38,229 nt of DNA. Origin: Verrucomicrobiota bacterium (GTDB lineage: Bacteria; Verrucomicrobiota; Verrucomicrobiia; Verrucomicrobiales; Akkermansiaceae). This document shows positions 33,644 to 38,229 of this stretch, one piece after another; within the stretch, counting starts at the first letter, position 1, and the number at the start of each line of letters is the position of its first letter. The notes beneath the pieces were generated by a model. It was not told the origin of the DNA, searched no databases, and worked only from the letters and a program-made list of their open reading frames with translations. The translations under genes were made by a program, and so were the position numbers. Location: positions 1 through 38,229 of the forward strand of contig JAURPJ010000007.1 in the NCBI GenBank assembly GCA_030835305.1, written 5' to 3'.

Positions 33644-33663
33644 TTCCAACCGCTCTTGAAGAA

Positions 33664-34401
33664 ATGAATATGCTCACTATTTTTAAACGCGAGTTAACCA
33701 GCTACTTCACCCAGCCGACGGCTTACGCCATCGTCATTGTCTTTGGCCTGCTTTCAACCCTCTTCGCCTTTACCCAGGGGAGATTTTGGGACTACGGGGA
33801 CGCGTCGCTCCACAGCACCTTTTTCGTATTCCACCCGCTGATTTTAATGATCCTTGTTCCTGCTGTCAGCATGCGCCAATGGTCTGACGAACACTACACC
33901 GGCACCATTGAACTCCTCGGGACTTTCCCTGTGAAAATGGGAAGCGCCATCATCGGTAAGTATCTTGCTGCGGCGGTTGTCTGGGCTCTCGCTCTTGCGC
34001 TTACTTTCCCGATGGTTCTAACTGTGAATTACCTCGGAGATCCCGACCTCTCCACTATCTTTAGCGGCTACCTCGGCAGCTTTATGGTCTGCCTCACTTT
34101 CCTTGCGATCACGACTTTGATTTCGGCATTTACTCGGGACCAAGTTGTGGCGCTCATCTCGTCTGTTGCAGTTTGCTGCCTTTTCACAATCCTTGGTCTC
34201 GAGCAGGTGATCAACGAAGTGCGTAGGACCGGGCCCGAGGCAAAAAGCGCGGTCGAACTGATGACCAAGGTGGGTATTTTCAGCCACTTCTTTGATGCAA
34301 CCCAAGGTCGTATTTCCTACACCAGCCTCCTCTATGTCTTCGGTCTGATTTCAGTCTGCCTGTTCGGCACCAACTTGGCCCTCAAATCCCAACGTGCTTG
34401 A
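33664..34401 (+). CDS. ABC-2 type permease (GldF-like)
   Basis: A 245-residue membrane permease with about six hydrophobic segments (for example TAYAIVIVFGLLSTLFAF, LILMILVPAVSM, YLAAAVVWALALALTFPMVL, FMVCLTFLAITTLI, ALISSVAVCCLFTILG and SLLYVFGLISVCLFG). The N-terminal cytoplasmic helix FKRELTSYFTQPTAYA is typical of ABC-2 permeases of the GldF/YhaP-like group. It starts 20 bases after the ATPase gene and should form the transporter core with it. Confidence 0.88.
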   Translation: MNMLTIFKRELTSYFTQPTAYAIVIVFGLLSTLFAFTQGRFWDYGDASLHSTFFVFHPLILMILVPAVSMRQWSDEHYTGTIELLGTFPVKMGSAIIGKYLAAAVVWALALALTFPMVLTVNYLGDPDLSTIFSGYLGSFMVCLTFLAITTLISAFTRDQVVALISSVAVCCLFTILGLEQVINEVRRTGPEAKSAVELMTKVGIFSHFFDATQGRISYTSLLYVFGLISVCLFGTNLALKSQRA

Positions 34402-34441
34402 ACCCTCCAAAAAACCTTTCAACTTTTCCTGAACAAAGATT

Positions 34442-36538
34442 ATGAATACTTCAAAAGCTTTTGCTTCCGGACTTGCCGCTCTTGGCATCCTCCTTCTCGT
34501 CCTCTCCTGGGCATTCGAATCTCTGGCCTCCTATTCCTGGTATTTTGCAATCGGCGCCTTTGTTGCACTCTCTTTTGTGCCCAGCAGCCGGCTCATTAGG
34601 GTGGGATTTGCTACTGTTGCCATGGCTGCCATGGTTTTCTTCTTCACCGAGTTCATCTCGCGAACCGGGGTTGGAAACCGCTCGGTCGACCTGACCGAAG
34701 ATGACCGCTACACCCTTACTGATGGAACCCGGTCAATCCTCTCGGAACTGACGGAACCAGTGACCATCAATTATTACGTTACTCGCGATGTCGACGGCAC
34801 CCCGTCGTCCTACAAGCGCCACATTCCGCGGGTGGACAGTTTCCTTCGCCAAATCGAAGGGCTCGCCGCCGATGATCTCGTCACCCTGAATTTCATCGAT
34901 CCGAAGCCGAACACCGACCAAGAAGACGCAGCACTTCTTGATCAGGTTCAGCAGGTTCCGGTGACCCAGGATGACAACCTCATATTTGGCGCATCCATTA
35001 GCTCGCTGGACAAAAAGACTGTAATACCTCTCTTTAGTCCAAGTCAGGAAACCCAACTCGAGTTTCAAGTGGTAAGTGCAATTGCTGAAGTCAGTCGTCG
35101 AGAAACTCCGGTGGTGGGTTTGGTTTCCGCCCATAATCTTGCCATGGGAGGCCAGACCAATCGCGGGTGGCTCTTCTATCAACTGCTGCAACGTTCCTAC
35201 GATGTCGCAAACCTCGGCATGATGCCGACCGATGCCTTGGAGGTGGAATACGAGAAGCGAAAATGGGGCGATGCACCCGACTATCTCGATCCTGAAAAGA
35301 TTCCCGTAATTCTTTGTGTTCACCCCGCCGGCATCACCCCGGAAGCTGAGTTCGCGCTAGACCAGTATCTCCTTCGGGGCGGTACCGTCATCGCCTGTGT
35401 TGACCCTCTCTCGTTGGTCGCCCAGCAATCGGGGCGGCCGCAGTTTCCAGGAATGCCCCCTCAAGGCGGCACCCTGCCATCGTCCACTCTCCCTAAGCTT
35501 TTCGCGAAACACAATATCAACTTCCGTGAATCGCAGGTCATAATTGATCGCGTCTATGCGCCATCTAACAATCCCCGCATCATTCTTCTTAACGATGAGG
35601 CCATGACGGTGAAGGATGACATTTCTCTCTCCAAGATCCAAAACCTCGCCTTCCTAATGTCCGGCGGCTTCACTGGCGCCAATGGTAAGCCAATGGGCCC
35701 AGGTCTCGAAGTGAGCAAGCTTGTTGAATCATCTTACGAATACACCTTCGTAAGCGATCAAACCCTCAACAGTCCCGACGCGGCTAACCAATTGCGCTTC
35801 GCCTTAGGAAGTCGCCGCGAAGGCGATGAAAAGCAAACCTACGTAGCGCTTCTCAGCGGAACCTTTGAAACATCATTCCCCGATGGGGATCCAGCCATAG
35901 AATCGGATGACTCCGGAGATGAAGATGACGATAAAGAAGAGGTGGATGAGGAGAAGAAAAGTAAAGCTCTAGCCACAGGCACCGGCCGGGGTAACCTCTA
36001 TCTCATTAGCGACTCCGACTTCCTCTATGATGGAATGGCTTACAATTCCCGGCGGATGTTTAATACCGAGGTTGTTGAACCCATCACCGGCAACGGCGCC
36101 TTCATGTTTAACATCCTCGATCAGGCAACCGGCTCCAAGTATCTCATCGGAGCACGGGCCCGGGCTGAAGTCTACCGCCCCTTCACCGTGCTCAATGAAA
36201 AGCAAGCTGAATTCGAAAAGGCGCGCGGCGAGGAAATGGAAAAACTCCGGCAAAAGCGCGATAATGCTCAATCCGAAATCCAGCGTATCACGAGCGAACT
36301 AGCAAAGAACAATAATTCCCAGCGCAACGAACAAGTCCGCTCTGAGATCGCCAAATACAACAAGGAGATCGTCGATGCCAACAAAGAGATTCGGGAGAAA
36401 CAGAAGTCCTATCAGGCTGAAGTTGATTCCCTGAAAGCTACCATTTTCTGGCGCAATGTTCTCTATGTCCCTCTCGGCGTCATCATTATCGGTCTTAGTG
36501 TCTTCATTTGGCGTAAACAACAAACGAAAGCCCGATAG
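34442..36538 (+). CDS. GldG-like ABC-associated periplasmic/membrane protein
   Basis: A 698-residue protein of the GldG/ABC-type uncharacterised transport family. Three hydrophobic segments occupy roughly residues 8-80, then a large extracytoplasmic domain follows (SVDLTEDDRYTLTDGTRSIL, LTEPVTINYYVTRD). A strongly acidic insert lies near residues 486-505 (SDDSGDEDDDKEEVDEE). A coiled coil at about 590-660 (EFEKARGEEMEKLRQKRDNA) leads to a last transmembrane helix (VLYVPLGVIIIGLSVFIWRK). It is 40 bases after the permease. In Bacteroidetes GldF and GldG work together; in this operon it probably bridges the permease to a periplasmic partner. Confidence 0.85.
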   Translation: MNTSKAFASGLAALGILLLVLSWAFESLASYSWYFAIGAFVALSFVPSSRLIRVGFATVAMAAMVFFFTEFISRTGVGNRSVDLTEDDRYTLTDGTRSILSELTEPVTINYYVTRDVDGTPSSYKRHIPRVDSFLRQIEGLAADDLVTLNFIDPKPNTDQEDAALLDQVQQVPVTQDDNLIFGASISSLDKKTVIPLFSPSQETQLEFQVVSAIAEVSRRETPVVGLVSAHNLAMGGQTNRGWLFYQLLQRSYDVANLGMMPTDALEVEYEKRKWGDAPDYLDPEKIPVILCVHPAGITPEAEFALDQYLLRGGTVIACVDPLSLVAQQSGRPQFPGMPPQGGTLPSSTLPKLFAKHNINFRESQVIIDRVYAPSNNPRIILLNDEAMTVKDDISLSKIQNLAFLMSGGFTGANGKPMGPGLEVSKLVESSYEYTFVSDQTLNSPDAANQLRFALGSRREGDEKQTYVALLSGTFETSFPDGDPAIESDDSGDEDDDKEEVDEEKKSKALATGTGRGNLYLISDSDFLYDGMAYNSRRMFNTEVVEPITGNGAFMFNILDQATGSKYLIGARARAEVYRPFTVLNEKQAEFEKARGEEMEKLRQKRDNAQSEIQRITSELAKNNNSQRNEQVRSEIAKYNKEIVDANKEIREKQKSYQAEVDSLKATIFWRNVLYVPLGVIIIGLSVFIWRKQQTKAR

Positions 36539-36581
36539 TCTTCTGAATTCCTAGAATAACCACGAACCAGACAAATAAACC

Positions 36582-38021
36582 ATGTCACGACTTCATCTAA
36601 TGATTCTCTGGGTCCTCGCCCTCGGGGCAGGCATCTATTACTTCAACAGCAAGGACGTCCCCGACTCCAACAACACCGAGACCGACCTCGACGTCGGCTC
36701 CAATCTTGTTCCCGGCGATCTTGTCGAAACCGTTGACAGCTTCACGGTCCAATCCGATGAGGGTGAGGTAACCTTAAAGAAGCTCGAGAAGGAGTGGGTC
36801 GTCGCCGAGAAAGCCGATTTCCCTGCCAGCAATGATTCAGTCTCCCGCGTCTTCGATGCCTTGCGTAAGGCCAAAGTCGCCCAGAGCGTCATTGCTTCGG
36901 GCGAATACTACAACCGCTTTGAATTAGATCCCGAAACCGCGGATAGTAAAAGGCCCATCGTCATCACTTTGCGAAAAGATGGCAAGGAAACCTCAAGTGT
37001 CTACCTAGGCAAGACCCGTGAGTCGACAGGTGGCACGAGTCAGTCCGCGGGACGCTTTGTCCGCTTGTCCAATGACGACAGCGGGGTTTACGTGGTTCAA
37101 GAGGGATTTGCCTTCCTGAATACAAATCCCGAAAACTGGATCAACAAAGCTCTCACCCCCCTTGAAGAAGGTGTTGTCAAGATGGAAGTAAGCGCTCCAA
37201 ACGATGACACATTCAAGCCTTGGGTGGTCTCACGTGCAACGGTTCAAGACGATCTCATCATCGAAGGATTAGAGGAGAAGGAGGAAACCAAAACAAATGA
37301 AACCGCGACCTTAAAAAACCTCTTCGCCGGGGGGACCTTTATGGAACTTGTATCTGAAGAAGATTATAAGGAGCGGGCGAACGAAAAGGCAACACGTCAA
37401 CTCAAGGCCACAGACTCGGCTGGCTCCACCTTCCTTATTACCGTCACCCCTGAAAAGGAAAAGGAAGAAGAGAAAGAGGATAAGGACAATGATGATCCGG
37501 CAAAACCAGCAGCGGCTCCGTCGGTCAATTACTTCGTTTCGATCCAAATCCTCAATGGCCCCACGAAGCCCGAACCTCTGGGCGAAAACCCTTCAGTGCA
37601 GGAGAAGGCAGTCTACGCCGAGCGCGTTAACAATCTCGCTGACGTCTCGGCAAGCGTAAACAGGATGCGCCGCGCTTACGAATCGCGCTACTTACTAGTC
37701 AGCAATGCTTCGATTGGTTCCCTGACCAAAAACCGAGGCGAGTTCATCCAAGCCAAAAAGGAAAAGAAGGAGCCCGTGACTGTCGCAACTCCGCCTATTG
37801 CCGTCCCTACACCGGGGACGAACAAGCCCAACTCGCCTCCGCCATTGATCACCCGCCCGAAGGACGGCGACAAAGAGAAACCGAAAATTGAAGCCGTCAC
37901 TCCTCCCATCCAGGTCCCCCCTATTCCAAAGAAGCCGGAAGTCGAAGACGGGCTTGGGGCTGGTGACATGCCCGACCCGGTCGAGAAGCCAAAGGTAGGA
38001 GAGAGCCAGGAGAAAAAGTAA
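36582..38021 (+). CDS. DUF4340 domain protein with long charged/proline-rich tail
   Basis: A 479-residue protein with one N-terminal transmembrane helix (MILWVLALGAGIYYF) and an extracytoplasmic DUF4340-like domain (about residues 30-230, repeated short beta units such as SFTVQSDEGEVTLKKLEKEW and SVYLGKTRESTG). After that come a Lys/Glu-rich segment near 288-305 (EKEKEEEKEDKDNDDP) and a Pro/Lys-rich C-terminal tail (about 395-479), probably disordered. DUF4340 genes regularly follow GldG-like genes, as here (43 bases after), which supports one complex. Function unknown. It is the last gene of the operon. Confidence 0.82.
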   Translation: MSRLHLMILWVLALGAGIYYFNSKDVPDSNNTETDLDVGSNLVPGDLVETVDSFTVQSDEGEVTLKKLEKEWVVAEKADFPASNDSVSRVFDALRKAKVAQSVIASGEYYNRFELDPETADSKRPIVITLRKDGKETSSVYLGKTRESTGGTSQSAGRFVRLSNDDSGVYVVQEGFAFLNTNPENWINKALTPLEEGVVKMEVSAPNDDTFKPWVVSRATVQDDLIIEGLEEKEETKTNETATLKNLFAGGTFMELVSEEDYKERANEKATRQLKATDSAGSTFLITVTPEKEKEEEKEDKDNDDPAKPAAAPSVNYFVSIQILNGPTKPEPLGENPSVQEKAVYAERVNNLADVSASVNRMRRAYESRYLLVSNASIGSLTKNRGEFIQAKKEKKEPVTVATPPIAVPTPGTNKPNSPPPLITRPKDGDKEKPKIEAVTPPIQVPPIPKKPEVEDGLGAGDMPDPVEKPKVGESQEKK

Positions 38022-38042
38022 CTTTTGAGTCAAATTACCCCA

Positions 38043-38077
38043 AGTGCTTCCAGTGTTGCACAGGAAGCGCTTTTTTT
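38043..38077 (+). terminator. Rho-independent terminator of the ABC operon
   Basis: A 9-bp stem (AGTGCTTCC with GGAAGCGCT, one G-U pair) with an 11-base loop is followed by seven T. It lies 21 bases after the DUF4340 stop codon. Confidence 0.9.
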
Positions 38078-38091
38078 CGGACCTCTTGCCA

Positions 38092-38147
38092 AATGCATAA
38101 AATTTGCATTAAGGGGCTTGACTCTTCCCCCACGTATGCAATTTACT
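38092..38147 (+). promoter_or_regulatory. Possible promoter and operator for the last gene
   Basis: An inverted repeat AATGCA (38092-38097) / TGCATT (38105-38110) is followed by TTGACT (38118-38123) and TTTACT (38142-38147), spaced 18 bases. The -10 box ends only 7 bases before the ATG at 38155, so transcripts would be nearly leaderless. A third ATGCA copy lies at 38136-38140. Confidence 0.3.
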
Positions 38148-38154
38148 TTCAAGT

Positions 38155-38229
38155 ATGAAAAAACTGGCTCTTTTCTTTATCTCTAGCCTGATCGCTCATG
38201 GTATCGATGTCGCCTCGCTTCATCCACTC
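38155..38229 (+). CDS. Start of an exported protein, cut by window edge
   Basis: Twenty-five codons from ATG 38155 to the window end with no stop. The start MKKLALFFISSLIAHGIDVA is a standard signal peptide (two Lys, hydrophobic core), with HGIDVA near a possible cleavage site. Too little remains to name a family. It follows the ABC operon terminator by 77 bases and has a possible promoter of its own, so it begins a new transcription unit. Confidence 0.6.
   Translation, partial: MKKLALFFISSLIAHGIDVASLHPL

Noticed and set aside
37689-37969. Plus-minus open frames around the proline-rich DUF4340 tail
   Set aside because: Minus frames here arise from the Pro/Lys codon bias of the tail; no start signals or domains.

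Overview
The window looks like a chromosomal segment of a Gram-negative, free-living bacterium, most probably a verrucomicrobial one. This is an inference from gene content: lipid A synthesis (lpxA), a Tat-exported sugar-isomerase-like protein beside a DUF6807/PmoA-like protein, very large secreted beta-rich proteins, a GldAFG-like ABC cluster with a DUF4340 protein, and little use of Shine-Dalgarno sites. I see no phage, insertion sequence, CRISPR array or intact toxin-antitoxin system.

Layout. 1-6.4 kb: the tail of a small membrane protein, a GT4-like glycosyltransferase, two exported carbohydrate-related proteins and a large exported M16 metalloprotease. 6.4-6.9 kb: a decayed stretch with a vapB-like remnant. 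6.9-11.1 kb: housekeeping genes (cinA, rsfS, tRNA-Ala, a DCC-family protein, radC, lpxA) with two very small exported proteins. 11.1-13.3 kb: a 2-hydroxyacid dehydrogenase and a PfkB sugar kinase. 13.3-17.2 kb: a lipoprotein with a trypsin-like triad, a two-domain CbiX-type chelatase overlapping a separate DR2241-type iron-sulfur protein, a small lipoprotein and an RlmD/TrmA-type RNA methyltransferase. 17.3-17.9 kb: two adjacent broken genes, a cysteine desulfurase-like C-terminus and a DUF3343 (putative Se/S carrier) gene. 18.0-20.0 kb: ribosomal protein S1 and tRNA-Arg.

The most unusual block is 20.07-31.69 kb on the minus strand. It runs from an ECF sigma factor to a 1363-residue membrane protein, which joins an anti-sigma-like N-terminus, a transmembrane helix, a long low-complexity linker, an STN-like domain and a YfbK-type von Willebrand A domain. 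It ends with a 2302-residue membrane protein that looks like two exported halves fused, the second with its own internal signal-peptide-like segment, and both built from recurring beta-rich modules. I propose this as a candidate envelope-sensing or surface-assembly system; its function is unknown. The window closes with a Gfo/Idh/MocA oxidoreductase, the divergent GldA/GldF/GldG/DUF4340-type ABC operon with a clear terminator, and the first codons of another exported protein.
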